43,058 bases of DNA from a virus: positions 1 to 43,058 of IMG/VR virus record IMGVR_UViG_3300033153_007400; one strand, given 5' to 3'. Made by a program: the position numbers and the translations under genes. This document shows positions 5,128-11,770 of this stretch, in pieces (within the stretch, counting starts at the first letter, position 1; each line of letters starts with the position of its first letter). Below the pieces are notes generated by a model. That model was not told where the DNA came from and ran no database searches. It worked only from the letters and a program-made list of their open reading frames with translations.

Positions 5128-6814
5128 AACGGGCAGGATGCAGAAGATCGTGAATAATCAATCATCAATTATCAATCATCAATCGCCTGCAAGGCGCAAT
5201 GAGATAATCTTAGGCGACTGCCTTTCGATTATGCGGGGCTGGCCGGACGGTTTTATCGATATGGGCATAACGAGCCCTCCGTACTGGGGGTTGCGGAGCT
5301 ATGCCTGGGGCGGGGACCCCGGATGCCTGGCAGGCGGGGGCGACAGGCCGCCCCGACACAAGTGGGCGGATATCGATAAGGTTTATCAGGGCTGCTCATG
5401 CGGGGCAAGGCGGCCGCGGTATGGGCTCGAGCCGACTGTTGACGAGTACATAGAGAACACCGTCGAGATATTCTCCGAGGTCCGGCGCGTATTGAAGGAC
5501 TGGGGCACGCTATGGCTGAACGTCGGCGATGCTTACGCTCAGGATAGCAAGTGGGGCGGGGCGACGGGCGGCAAGCACGTTAGTGGGCTGCATGGCGGTG
5601 GGGGCGTTGGGCGAGGCAAGAGCAAAGCGAACCTACCCGATGGCAACCTTATCGGTTTACCCTGGCGCGTGGCTTTTGCGTTGCAGGCGGACGGCTGGTA
5701 TCTTCGGTCGGCGATAACGTGGGTCAAGGCATGGAGCTTTCACGACTGCGGCCAGGAGCGGGTCGAGGACGTTCAGACGGGGCTGTTCGGCCAGGAGATC
5801 GTCGATGTGATCGACGAGGGCAAGAGCTACGTCGGGTCGTGTATGCCCGAATCGCTAAGCGGATGGCGGTGGGTGCGGTGTCGGGTGAAGGTGAAAGCGG
5901 GGGGCACAAGTGGGGATCCTCTGGAAACTAATCGGCTTGGCAAGGGTGTAGACCTACGCAATGCACCCGAAGGATGGTTTGCCCAATGGGCCGATTGTCC
6001 CGGCTGCCTAAAGTGCGAGGCGAACGGCGGGCTGATCTTGAGGAAGGGGTCTTGGCGGCCCACTTCTGCTTCTGAGATGCTGTTCGAGTTTGCAAAGTCG
6101 CGCGAATACTACGGCGACGGCGAGGGGGTTAGGGAGGCGCACGTTGAGCCTTGGCGCAGTACCGGCAAAATCGAAAGCCATGGTCCTAAAAGTATTGAGG
6201 CAGTTAAAGCGGGGGTAAATGCTGGGTATGGCTTAGTTAGCAATAGACCTCGCGAATATAACCCCGTAGGGCGCAATCTCAGAAACGTATGGTGCATCCA
6301 GACTCAGGCCACAAGCGTCCCTCATTATGCTTCATTTCCTGAAAAGCTCGTCGAGCCGTGCATAAAGGCCGGTACTTCCGAGAAGGGAGTATGCCCGGAG
6401 TGCGGGCGGCCGTGGGCGCGGGTTATCGACCATAAGCAGGTTATGCGCTATAGGCCAAACGCTCATGTGAAATACGAAAATGGAGGACCGAGCGGACAGC
6501 CGGACCAAAGGGTTGCGGGCGTGGCGAATACCACTATCGGCTGGCGTCCGACGTGCGAATGTGGCCCCGGTGAGATAGCTGAGGCATCTCACGGGGCGAG
6601 CAGGGAAGCTAAACCAGCCGTTCCGGGTGCCTCACAGGCACGGGAGAATTTACCTGCCTCTAAGGCAGTTGTTTTCGATCCTTTTGCCGGCACTAATACT
6701 GTCGGGGTTGTGGCCGAGCGCCTGGGACGGGACTGGATAGGGTGCGAGATTAACCCGGAATACGCGCAGATAGCAGAAAAGCGAATGGCGAAGGCGCCGC
6801 TTCTGAGGAAATAA
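5114..6814 (+). CDS. N4/N6-type DNA methyltransferase (beta class order)
   Basis: A 566-residue methyltransferase with the catalytic motif TSPPYWGLR (about 53-61) near the N-terminus and the SAM-binding motif FDPFAGTNTVGVVAERLGRDWIG near the C-terminus (about 520-542). This order marks the beta group of N4-cytosine or N6-adenine enzymes. Several Cys pairs (CSCG, CPGCLKC, CPECG, CECG) suggest zinc-binding inserts. GTG at 5114 or ATG at 5138 are both possible starts; residues before NEIILGDCLSIM are encoded by ATCAATY repeats. About 33 residues just before DPFAG are encoded by stacked palindromes (6565-6668). With the C5 enzyme it probably protects phage DNA. Confidence 0.88.
   Translation: MTKVLTGRMQKIVNNQSSIINHQSPARRNEIILGDCLSIMRGWPDGFIDMGITSPPYWGLRSYAWGGDPGCLAGGGDRPPRHKWADIDKVYQGCSCGARRPRYGLEPTVDEYIENTVEIFSEVRRVLKDWGTLWLNVGDAYAQDSKWGGATGGKHVSGLHGGGGVGRGKSKANLPDGNLIGLPWRVAFALQADGWYLRSAITWVKAWSFHDCGQERVEDVQTGLFGQEIVDVIDEGKSYVGSCMPESLSGWRWVRCRVKVKAGGTSGDPLETNRLGKGVDLRNAPEGWFAQWADCPGCLKCEANGGLILRKGSWRPTSASEMLFEFAKSREYYGDGEGVREAHVEPWRSTGKIESHGPKSIEAVKAGVNAGYGLVSNRPREYNPVGRNLRNVWCIQTQATSVPHYASFPEKLVEPCIKAGTSEKGVCPECGRPWARVIDHKQVMRYRPNAHVKYENGGPSGQPDQRVAGVANTTIGWRPTCECGPGEIAEASHGASREAKPAVPGASQARENLPASKAVVFDPFAGTNTVGVVAERLGRDWIGCEINPEYAQIAEKRMAKAPLLRK
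5152..5196 (+). repeat. ATCAATY heptamers plus CGCCT-GCA-AGGCG palindrome
   Basis: Four ATCAATC/T heptamers (about 5154-5182) followed by a 13-nt palindrome at 5184-5196. Both are translated as the N-terminal tail of the methyltransferase. Confidence 0.8.
6565..6668 (+). repeat. stack of palindromes inserted in a methyltransferase gene
   Basis: In order: hairpin 6565-6596 (GTGAGAT/ATCTCAC core with CCCC/GGGG), a degenerate GCCG-TTC-CGG element with GGGAAGCTAAA before it (6602-6626), palindrome GTGCCT-CAC-AGGCAC (6627-6641), then GGGAGAATTTAC and palindrome CTGCCT-CTA-AGGCAG (6654-6668). The reading frame stays open through all of them. Confidence 0.88.
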
Positions 6815-6832
6815 TCAATAATCAATTGAACC

Positions 6833-7192
6833 ATGCACCAGCAACTGACATTTGACTTACTCCTGAACCCTTCGGTTACTGAGGCCGAGGAGGGGCGGCT
6901 GTGCGCCCAGGGGAGGGCTATGTTGGGGCTGTTTAGGTCGAGGGACTACATGGGCCTTACCGTTTCCACTATCGATCTGGCCGAGATCGGCTGCCAGTAT
7001 AACGCCCGGCTCTGGGAGGTCCGCCGGTTCCTGATACCGCAGGGGCTGTGTATCGACCTTATTGCCAAGGACCCTGTCGCCGCCGGGGTGAACCATTACA
7101 AGATCGTGACGCTGAGTAAGAGTACGTATTATGCGCAGCACAGGGATAAGTTAGAAGCAAGAAGGCAGAAGGCAGGAGACAGAAGAGCGTGA
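6833..7192 (+). CDS. winged-helix DNA-binding-like protein
   Basis: A 119-residue protein. Residues about 38-72 (DYMGLTVSTIDLAEIG then NARLWEVRRFLIPQG) match the helix-turn-helix plus wing pattern of small phage proteins. These are often found beside methylase genes. The C-terminus (ARRQKAGDRRA) is encoded by CAGAAG phrase repeats at 7150-7188 and is probably an accidental extension. Start ATG at 6833 has no strong Shine-Dalgarno. The upstream spacer holds ATCAATAATCAATTG. A DNA-binding role is inferred. Confidence 0.55.
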   Translation: MHQQLTFDLLLNPSVTEAEEGRLCAQGRAMLGLFRSRDYMGLTVSTIDLAEIGCQYNARLWEVRRFLIPQGLCIDLIAKDPVAAGVNHYKIVTLSKSTYYAQHRDKLEARRQKAGDRRA

Positions 7193-7228
7193 ATAATCAA
7201 TCATCAATTATCAATAATCAATTGACAA
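7193..7228 (+). repeat. ATCAATY heptamer array
   Basis: AATCAATCATCAATTATCAA and following, nearly the same phrase as 5152-5182 and 11769-11802. It fills the gap before the 7239 gene. Confidence 0.85.
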
Positions 7229-7238
7229 TGGAGACGAT

Positions 7239-7424
7239 ATGGACAGCAAAATGAAAATGATTGCCGATTCCGAGCAGAAGATGCAGAAGATTTTGGAAAC
7301 AAAGGGCGATAGATTGGATGCTTTTCTATTCGATCACTCGGCGCAGGTTGAGCAATACCGCGCGGCTAAAGCGTTAATTGCAGTTGCTCAGGCCCATCAC
7401 ATAGCTTGTAAAATGGAAGATTAG
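7239..7424 (+). CDS. hypothetical small helical protein
   Basis: A 61-residue highly helical, charged protein (MDSKMKMIADSEQKMQKILE), possibly a short coiled coil. ATG at 7239 lies after GGAGACGAT. It is followed by the palindrome at 7439-7453. No family recognised; it may be a small antitoxin-like or accessory factor, but nothing in the sequence demonstrates this. Confidence 0.5.
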   Translation: MDSKMKMIADSEQKMQKILETKGDRLDAFLFDHSAQVEQYRAAKALIAVAQAHHIACKMED

Positions 7425-7438
7425 TTTGTCCCACAAAG

Positions 7439-7453
7439 GTCGCTTATAGCGAC
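7439..7453 (+). repeat. 15-nt palindrome (GTCGCT-TAT-AGCGAC)
   Basis: Perfect 6-bp stem with a stem sequence unique in the window, followed by GTAGC. It lies in the spacer before the 7502 gene. Confidence 0.85.
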
Positions 7454-7501
7454 GTAGCAATTGCGCCGTCCATTCTGCGACGGCGGGAAAGGAAGTGACT
7501 T

Positions 7502-8092
7502 ATGACAAGAACGAAAATTGCACCCGGTGTGTATCGTTACGCCAAGAGGATAGGCCAGCCGCTGAAGATGCCGGAGAGCAGAGGGGAGAAGACAGAAGTC
7601 AGAAGCAAGAAGACAGAAGACAAAATCCAGGGGGCTAAACCCGCCGGTCCGGGTGCCTCAGAGGCACGGGAAGCTAAAGCCGCCGTTCCGGCGGCCGGGC
7701 AAATAACACATCCGCAACCCTGGCCGCGGCCGGAGATACATGAGAATTTACCTGGCTTTAAGGCAGCCGCCGTTCCGGCGGCGGGTGAGTTTGTGCGGCG
7801 ATTTCGCGCGACTTTGTACGAATATGCACATTTTCCGAGCGTCGTCGCCGTACGAGTTCGAGACGAAGGGTATGAAGCCTGTGCCCACATCGAACAGCTC
7901 GCAACTGAGCTCGCAGCGGCGGAGAAGTTATCTGCCTCTAAGGCAGCCGCCCGCGAGCGGGGGTTCGTTCGGATGGTCGAGGTGAACGGCCGGGCCCATG
8001 CGAAGATACGCGCTCAATGCAGCGAGATCGCCGAGATCAGGCGGGATGCGCGGGAATTATTGAAGGCTTTAACCACAGATTTCACAGATTAG
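7502..8092 (+). CDS. repeat-laden hypothetical protein
   Basis: A 196-residue protein with ATG at 7502 after GGGAAAGGAAGTGACTT, a strong initiation module. Only the N-terminal 25 residues (TRTKIAPGVYRYAKRIG) and the C-terminal half (FVRRFRATLYEYAHFPSVVA to the end, helical) look like ordinary protein. Residues about 27-45 are encoded by CAGAAG heptamers. Residues about 46-100 and 140-150 are encoded by palindromes (7653-7695, 7752-7782, 7932-7946), giving Ala-rich phrases such as GASEARE and SASKAA. The function is unknown. The gene looks like an ordinary small gene swollen by in-frame repeat insertions. Confidence 0.6.
   Translation: MTRTKIAPGVYRYAKRIGQPLKMPESRGEKTEVRSKKTEDKIQGAKPAGPGASEAREAKAAVPAAGQITHPQPWPRPEIHENLPGFKAAAVPAAGEFVRRFRATLYEYAHFPSVVAVRVRDEGYEACAHIEQLATELAAAEKLSASKAAARERGFVRMVEVNGRAHAKIRAQCSEIAEIRRDARELLKALTTDFTD
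7653..7695 (+). repeat. palindrome composite
   Basis: GTGCCT-CAG-AGGCAC (7653-7667), then GGGAAGCTAAA, then GCCGCCG-TTC-CGGCGGC (7679-7695). The same order of modules occurs in reverse at 28254-28310. Confidence 0.88.
7752..7782 (+). repeat. palindrome composite
   Basis: CTGGCT-TTA-AGGCAG (one mismatch) directly joined to GCCGCCG-TTC-CGGCGGC, preceded by GAGAATTTAC as at 6644-6653. Confidence 0.82.
7932..7946 (+). repeat. 15-nt palindrome (CTGCCT-CTA-AGGCAG)
   Basis: Perfect stem, in frame in the 7502 gene, preceded by GAGAAGTTAT and followed by GCCGCCCGCGAGCGGG, a second short palindrome. Confidence 0.85.
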
Positions 8093-8228
8093 CCACAGAG
8101 ACACGAGGTCAGAAGACAGAAGCAAGAAGTCAGAAGACAGAAACCAGAAGTCAGAAGACAGAAGTCAGAAACCAGAAGGCAGAGACCATTAACCAACTAA
8201 CCAATCACCGAATGACAGGAGTTTTATT
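8088..8228 (+). repeat. composite junction cassette, copy 1
   Basis: Order: TTAGCCACAGAGACACGAGG, then about ten CAGAAGN heptamers, then TTAACCAA-type octamers, then AATCACC and AGGAGTTTTATT before ATG 8229. Copy 2 with the same order lies at 9434-9607. Confidence 0.9.
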
Positions 8229-9428
8229 ATGACTACACAGTGTGTTCCAACCAACGCCGACGATGCGACGGCGGCCCTGCAGGGGGCAATCGATTCGGGC
8301 GTAACCAAAGTTATAGTACCCTACAGAGGCCGGCCTTGGGCAATCCGGCCAATTACGTTGGCGAGCGACCAGGAAATTATTTTCGAGCCGGGCGTAAAGG
8401 TTATCGCCGAGCAAGGGGAGTTTAAGGGTATGAACGACTGCCTGTTCGAAGCGAGCGATAAGGAGCATATTATCCTGCGAGGATACGGCGCTACGCTGGG
8501 AATGCGTAAAGAGGATTACATAGGAAGCGGCTACGATCAGGGTGAATGGCGACATATACTTCAACTCGTAGGTTGCCATAACGTGGAAGTATTAGGCTTG
8601 ACGTTACGGGATAGCGGCGGCGACGGTATTTATTTGGGACAAGGGGGTGCGACATCCCCGCATTGCAAGGATATATTCATCGAAGATTGCACCTGCGACA
8701 ACAACTACCGCCAGGGGATAAGCGTGGTAAGCGCCGAGGACCTGCGGATTGTAAACTGCACCCTCAAGAATACGTCCGGCCATTCGCCGGGCGCCGGTAT
8801 CGACCTGGAACCGAACGAGCCGTGGAATAAATTAGCCAATATAGTCGTTAGGAACTGCATATCCGAGGACAACGAAGGTCGCGGCTTTATAGTCTCCTTG
8901 CACAAGCTCAATGAGGTGTCTGCCGACATATCGATTGTGTTTAAAGATTGCTATGCAAAGGGCTGCGGCCGCGGTCTGGAAATCGTAACCAATAATCTCG
9001 TTGGGCCGAAGGGTTCGATTGAGTTTAGAAACTGCGTTGTCGAGGACGCCCTAAGCGCCGCCGCCTGGATCGTAACGAATACAAGGAGCTTCGGCCTGCG
9101 ATTTACCAAATGTAAAATCAATAACACCAACTGTGCGGACGCCTTTCCTGAAAAGGAGTACATCTTCTCGGACAACGAGTACGGCTTCCCTATCGTCCTG
9201 CGAATCAGGAGGCAGGAGACGCTCGACGCGGCGGGCGAGATATATTTTGACGACTGTTGGGTTTATGGGATTAAAGATGGTCCGGCCCTCTTCGTGCGGA
9301 CCTCCGGTTCCGGCGTCATAAACATCGGCGGCAATATTTATGCTCAACGCAAAGATATTGGAGAGCCGGTAACAGGCCCCGATGCGGAGAATATTCGACT
9401 TAACGTGGAATGGCGGGTCGATCATTGA
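8229..9428 (+). CDS. right-handed beta-helix protein (pectate-lyase/tailspike-like)
   Basis: A 399-residue protein. N-terminus: DDATAALQGAIDSGVTKVIVPY, the typical first turn of phage and polysaccharide-lyase beta-helices. It is followed by repeated short strands with N/D-C turns (IFIEDCTCDNN, LRIVNCTLKN, IVVRNCISEDN, FKDCYAKGCG, IEFRNCVVED). No signal peptide. This fold usually binds or cleaves polysaccharide. It is encoded far from the tail module and lies between two copies of a composite repeat cassette. It may therefore be an acquired depolymerase or receptor-binding cassette, though virion attachment is not evident. Start ATG has AGGAG eight bases upstream. Confidence 0.78.
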   Translation: MTTQCVPTNADDATAALQGAIDSGVTKVIVPYRGRPWAIRPITLASDQEIIFEPGVKVIAEQGEFKGMNDCLFEASDKEHIILRGYGATLGMRKEDYIGSGYDQGEWRHILQLVGCHNVEVLGLTLRDSGGDGIYLGQGGATSPHCKDIFIEDCTCDNNYRQGISVVSAEDLRIVNCTLKNTSGHSPGAGIDLEPNEPWNKLANIVVRNCISEDNEGRGFIVSLHKLNEVSADISIVFKDCYAKGCGRGLEIVTNNLVGPKGSIEFRNCVVEDALSAAAWIVTNTRSFGLRFTKCKINNTNCADAFPEKEYIFSDNEYGFPIVLRIRRQETLDAAGEIYFDDCWVYGIKDGPALFVRTSGSGVINIGGNIYAQRKDIGEPVTGPDAENIRLNVEWRVDH

Positions 9429-9433
9429 CCGTT

Positions 9434-9607
9434 TAGCCACAGAGACACGAGGTCGGAAGACAGAAACCAGAAGTCAGAAGCAAGAAGACAGAAACCAGAA
9501 TCCAGAGACCAGAAGACAGAAGTCAGAAGACAGAAGACAGAAGTCAGAAACCAGAATCCAGAGACAATTAACCAATTAACCAATCACCAAATAATAGGAG
9601 TTTTATC
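9434..9607 (+). repeat. composite junction cassette, copy 2
   Basis: TTAGCCACAGAGACACGAGG, about fifteen CAGAAGN-type heptamers, AATTAACC octamers, then AATCACC and AGGAGTTTTATC before ATG 9608. Longer than copy 1 by extra heptamers. Confidence 0.9.
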
Positions 9608-10450
9608 ATGGCGGAAGTCGCGATAGCACATTGCCGTCGATGCGGCGCCCGCTGCAGGGTAGGCGGGGCCGGGAATCCGGGGGCGAAAATGCTGCGACGA
9701 TCCAACGAGCCCAAAGGTCTCTGTGTCAACTGCGCCACTCACGACTGGCTGCGGAATACGTATCCCGTCAATATGCTTTTGGCGGAAAACGGGCCGAAGA
9801 TTTTAGTGCATTGGCATATACGAGAGCAGTTCGCCGACATTATGCGATGCGGTATGGCCGACGCCAAACCGGACGAGATCAACTGGAACCTGATGAACGA
9901 GAACTGGGATTTGCCGTTTCCGCACAAAATAAAGAGAAGCGCGGCTAATCCTTGTTCGCAACAGGACCTTGACGAAATCAAAAGCGGCAAACGCCGAGGC
10001 CTGGGCCAAAAGATTCCCGCGAAGAATAAGTACACTATCTGCAATCCGCCGAAGGTCGTTAGAAGTTTCAGGGAGTTGAATGAAGTTGAGGCCGGCCTCG
10101 GAGATGAACTCAAAAGTCTATTGGAAACTCAAAGAAACCCCAAACAAAGGAGCGTAAAAATGGCGAAAAAGAAGAAAAAGCACGTTGACGAAATGTTGAT
10201 TGATGTTTACCCGGAGAATATTATGGAGATCGTAGAGGCTGCGCGGGTCTATAAGAAACACCAAAAAGATCGCATGGCGTTTTTAGCAAAGGAGGTTGCT
10301 CAAAAACAAGTAGTTCTCGACTTGATAAAAGCGGGGAAGATGAAGACGCTCGATGGAGGCAAAATAAAGTTCGAGTACGATAGTGTGTTGATTACCATCA
10401 AGCCGCGCGATGAGTTGATCACGGTCAAAGAACAATCGCCCAAAGGATAA
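9608..10450 (+). CDS. Zn-ribbon protein continuing into a possible second product
   Basis: A 280-residue open frame. The N-terminal part has a Zn-ribbon-like CRRCGARC...CVNC (residues 9-42) and a conserved-looking middle (WHIREQFADIMRCGMADAKP). At codon 185 (ATG 10160) there is a perfect AAAGGAG seven bases upstream and a Lys-rich start MAKKKKKHVDEM. So a 96-residue C-terminal protein may be made separately. That C-terminal part is helical then beta (KIKFEYDSVLITIKP). No family recognised for either half. Either a stop was lost between two genes or the frame encodes nested products. Confidence 0.62.
   Translation: MAEVAIAHCRRCGARCRVGGAGNPGAKMLRRSNEPKGLCVNCATHDWLRNTYPVNMLLAENGPKILVHWHIREQFADIMRCGMADAKPDEINWNLMNENWDLPFPHKIKRSAANPCSQQDLDEIKSGKRRGLGQKIPAKNKYTICNPPKVVRSFRELNEVEAGLGDELKSLLETQRNPKQRSVKMAKKKKKHVDEMLIDVYPENIMEIVEAARVYKKHQKDRMAFLAKEVAQKQVVLDLIKAGKMKTLDGGKIKFEYDSVLITIKPRDELITVKEQSPKG
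10160..10450 (+). CDS. possible nested small protein (internal start)
   Basis: A 96-residue product if translation starts at ATG 10160, in frame with the longer gene. The case for it is AAAGGAG at 10147-10153 and a natural protein start (basic N-terminus, then EMLIDVYPENIMEIVEAARV). It is helix-rich. Function unknown. Confidence 0.5.
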   Translation: MAKKKKKHVDEMLIDVYPENIMEIVEAARVYKKHQKDRMAFLAKEVAQKQVVLDLIKAGKMKTLDGGKIKFEYDSVLITIKPRDELITVKEQSPKG

Positions 10451-10454
10451 GCGG

Positions 10455-10467
10455 CGCCTTAAAGGCG
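10455..10467 (+). repeat. palindrome (CGCCT-TAA-AGGCG)
   Basis: Five-bp core stem just after the stop of the 9608 gene, in the spacer before the 10510 gene. Confidence 0.75.
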
Positions 10468-10509
10468 GACCTTCGAGTCCTCTCCCGGCACGTAAAGGAG
10501 GGGGTTGCG

Positions 10510-10653
10510 ATGCGAAGCGTCGGCTGCGAGCTGGCCTTGGACTACGCCAGCGGCCGTGCGACTCTGACGCGCCTGGATACCGGCGAGGTAGTAGTCGAGC
10601 GGGACATGAGCGAAGAGGAAAAGCAGATGAATTTGGATTTTGACACGGATTGA
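10510..10653 (+). CDS. 47-residue hypothetical protein
   Basis: A short gene: ATG at 10510, TGA at 10651-10653. The full Shine-Dalgarno AAAGGAGG lies at 10494-10501, among the best in the window, which is the main reason to accept it. The product starts MRSVGCELALDYASGRATLT and ends in an acidic stretch, NLDFDTD. It is probably a small beta protein followed by an acidic tail. No family recognised. Confidence 0.6.
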   Translation: MRSVGCELALDYASGRATLTRLDTGEVVVERDMSEEEKQMNLDFDTD

Positions 10654-10670
10654 ACGAAGGACATAACTAC

Positions 10671-10694
10671 TTAACCAATTAACCAATTAACTTT
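10671..10694 (+). repeat. TTAACCAA octamer array
   Basis: Two and a half TTAACCAA units directly before the GTG start of the terminase small subunit-like gene. Confidence 0.85.
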
Positions 10695-10701
10695 TCCAAC
10701 A

Positions 10702-11229
10702 GTGTCTAAAAAAAAACGCTCAACCTCGAGGTCAAAGAAACGCAGCGGCCGGAACGCTGCGCAGCAAAACGACGCATTCTGCGTCACTCAGATAGCGGCT
10801 GCGGCTTATGCCGGCGTTTGCGTTCGCGTTGTTCGGCGGTGGAAGAACCAGCGGGGGATGCCCGTTACTCCGGAGGGGTGGTATATCAAGGAGATGCTGG
10901 ACATTTGGAAGGATAAAGACGCCGGCGGGCAGGGCGCCCTTATGGCCGAGCATCGGCAGCGGGATATTATCGCTACGGCGGGCAAGAAGGAGTATCAGGC
11001 GAGGAAATTGGCGGTCGAGCTGGCGGTGATCGAGGGGAAATATCATAGCGTCGCCGACTGCGAGAAGAGGAGCGGAAGAAAGGTAGTGGACCTGGTCAGG
11101 GGGCTCGAAGGGATGAGGAGGAAGGTGGAGGCGAGAGTGCCGGCGAAGGTCAGGCCGGTCGTTAGCAGGATAATGAAAGAGGAAATTCGGTATATGCGTC
11201 AGGGGTTCGCCGGTGAGAGAAGTGACTAA
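10702..11229 (+). CDS. terminase small subunit-like protein
   Basis: A 175-residue protein lying upstream of the large terminase. After a basic N-terminus there is a helix-turn-helix (VTQIAAAAYAGVCVRVVRRW, about 29-48, then MPVTPEGWY). This resembles the Nu1/terminase small-subunit DNA-binding domain that selects the packaging site. A long helical C-terminal part would mediate oligomerisation and contact with the large subunit. GTG start at 10702 is weakly supported: no clear Shine-Dalgarno, only octamer repeats upstream. Two small genes separate it from the large subunit. Confidence 0.68.
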   Translation: MSKKKRSTSRSKKRSGRNAAQQNDAFCVTQIAAAAYAGVCVRVVRRWKNQRGMPVTPEGWYIKEMLDIWKDKDAGGQGALMAEHRQRDIIATAGKKEYQARKLAVELAVIEGKYHSVADCEKRSGRKVVDLVRGLEGMRRKVEARVPAKVRPVVSRIMKEEIRYMRQGFAGERSD

Positions 11230-11262
11230 AGTGAACTAAAGTGAACTAAAGTGCCTAAAGTT
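11218..11262 (+). repeat. CTAAAGTGA tandem phrase
   Basis: Four units (GTGACTAAAGTGAACTAAAG and on), the same family as 5085-5127, followed by a short TATACGC duplication (11262-11276). Confidence 0.85.
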
Positions 11263-11286
11263 ATACGCTATACGCTATATTTATCA

Positions 11287-11297
11287 GCCTATAAGGC
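11287..11297 (+). repeat. short palindrome (GCCT-ATA-AGGC)
   Basis: Core of the dispersed palindrome directly joined to AAAGGAAGTGAC, the ribosome site of the 11316 gene. Confidence 0.7.
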
Positions 11298-11315
11298 AGA
11301 AAGGAAGTGACGACA

Positions 11316-11528
11316 ATGCAAGATCCCGATACAGGACGAATGAAAGCCGTAAGTCTCACGAAGTTTAACGAGATGCTCCAAGGGGGCCGGAACGTAGTGA
11401 CCGTAGGCGATGTTTTCCGGGTCCGACGCTGTTACTTTGAGATCGAGAACATATCCGACTACGGCATAAGCGCCAAGGGTATAACGCGCACAGAGTTTTT
11501 CGATAAGCGCAAGCACATGAGGCGTTAA
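11316..11528 (+). CDS. hypothetical small phage protein
   Basis: A 70-residue protein. ATG at 11316 is preferred over GTG at 11307 because the GTG lies inside the ribosome-binding sequence AAAGGAAGTGA. The second half (VGDVFRVRRCYFEIENISDYGISAKGI, about residues 29-55) looks like a small beta barrel seen in phage hypothetical proteins between terminase subunits. Function unknown. Confidence 0.6.
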   Translation: MQDPDTGRMKAVSLTKFNEMLQGGRNVVTVGDVFRVRRCYFEIENISDYGISAKGITRTEFFDKRKHMRR

Positions 11529-11545
11529 GAAGGGTAGGTTTGATT

Positions 11546-11770
11546 ATGGGTCGCAGACTGGGGGAATTTGGCGCAGTGTTTGGATGGTGTTACTCGCGTT
11601 ACGGCGGCTGGGGCTGGTGCTTGTTGTACTGGATGCCGGCGCGCCCGGATAGAGACGTGAAATATGGAGGGCCTCAGTGTCATCGTTCTCGGCCTATAAC
11701 GCGTGCGGGATTTATGAGCCAGGCCCGGGGGCTGCATTGGGATAGAAGGTCACGGTATGGGGAAAAATGA
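11546..11770 (+). CDS. hypothetical small basic protein
   Basis: A 74-residue protein starting MGRRLGEFGAVFGWCYSRYG. It is rich in Trp, Arg and Gly. The stop overlaps the terminase ATG by four bases (ATGA at 11767-11770), which supports real translation and coupling. The upstream site is weak (AAGGGTAGG). No family recognised. Unusual composition makes this moderately uncertain. Confidence 0.45.
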   Translation: MGRRLGEFGAVFGWCYSRYGGWGWCLLYWMPARPDRDVKYGGPQCHRSRPITRAGFMSQARGLHWDRRSRYGEK

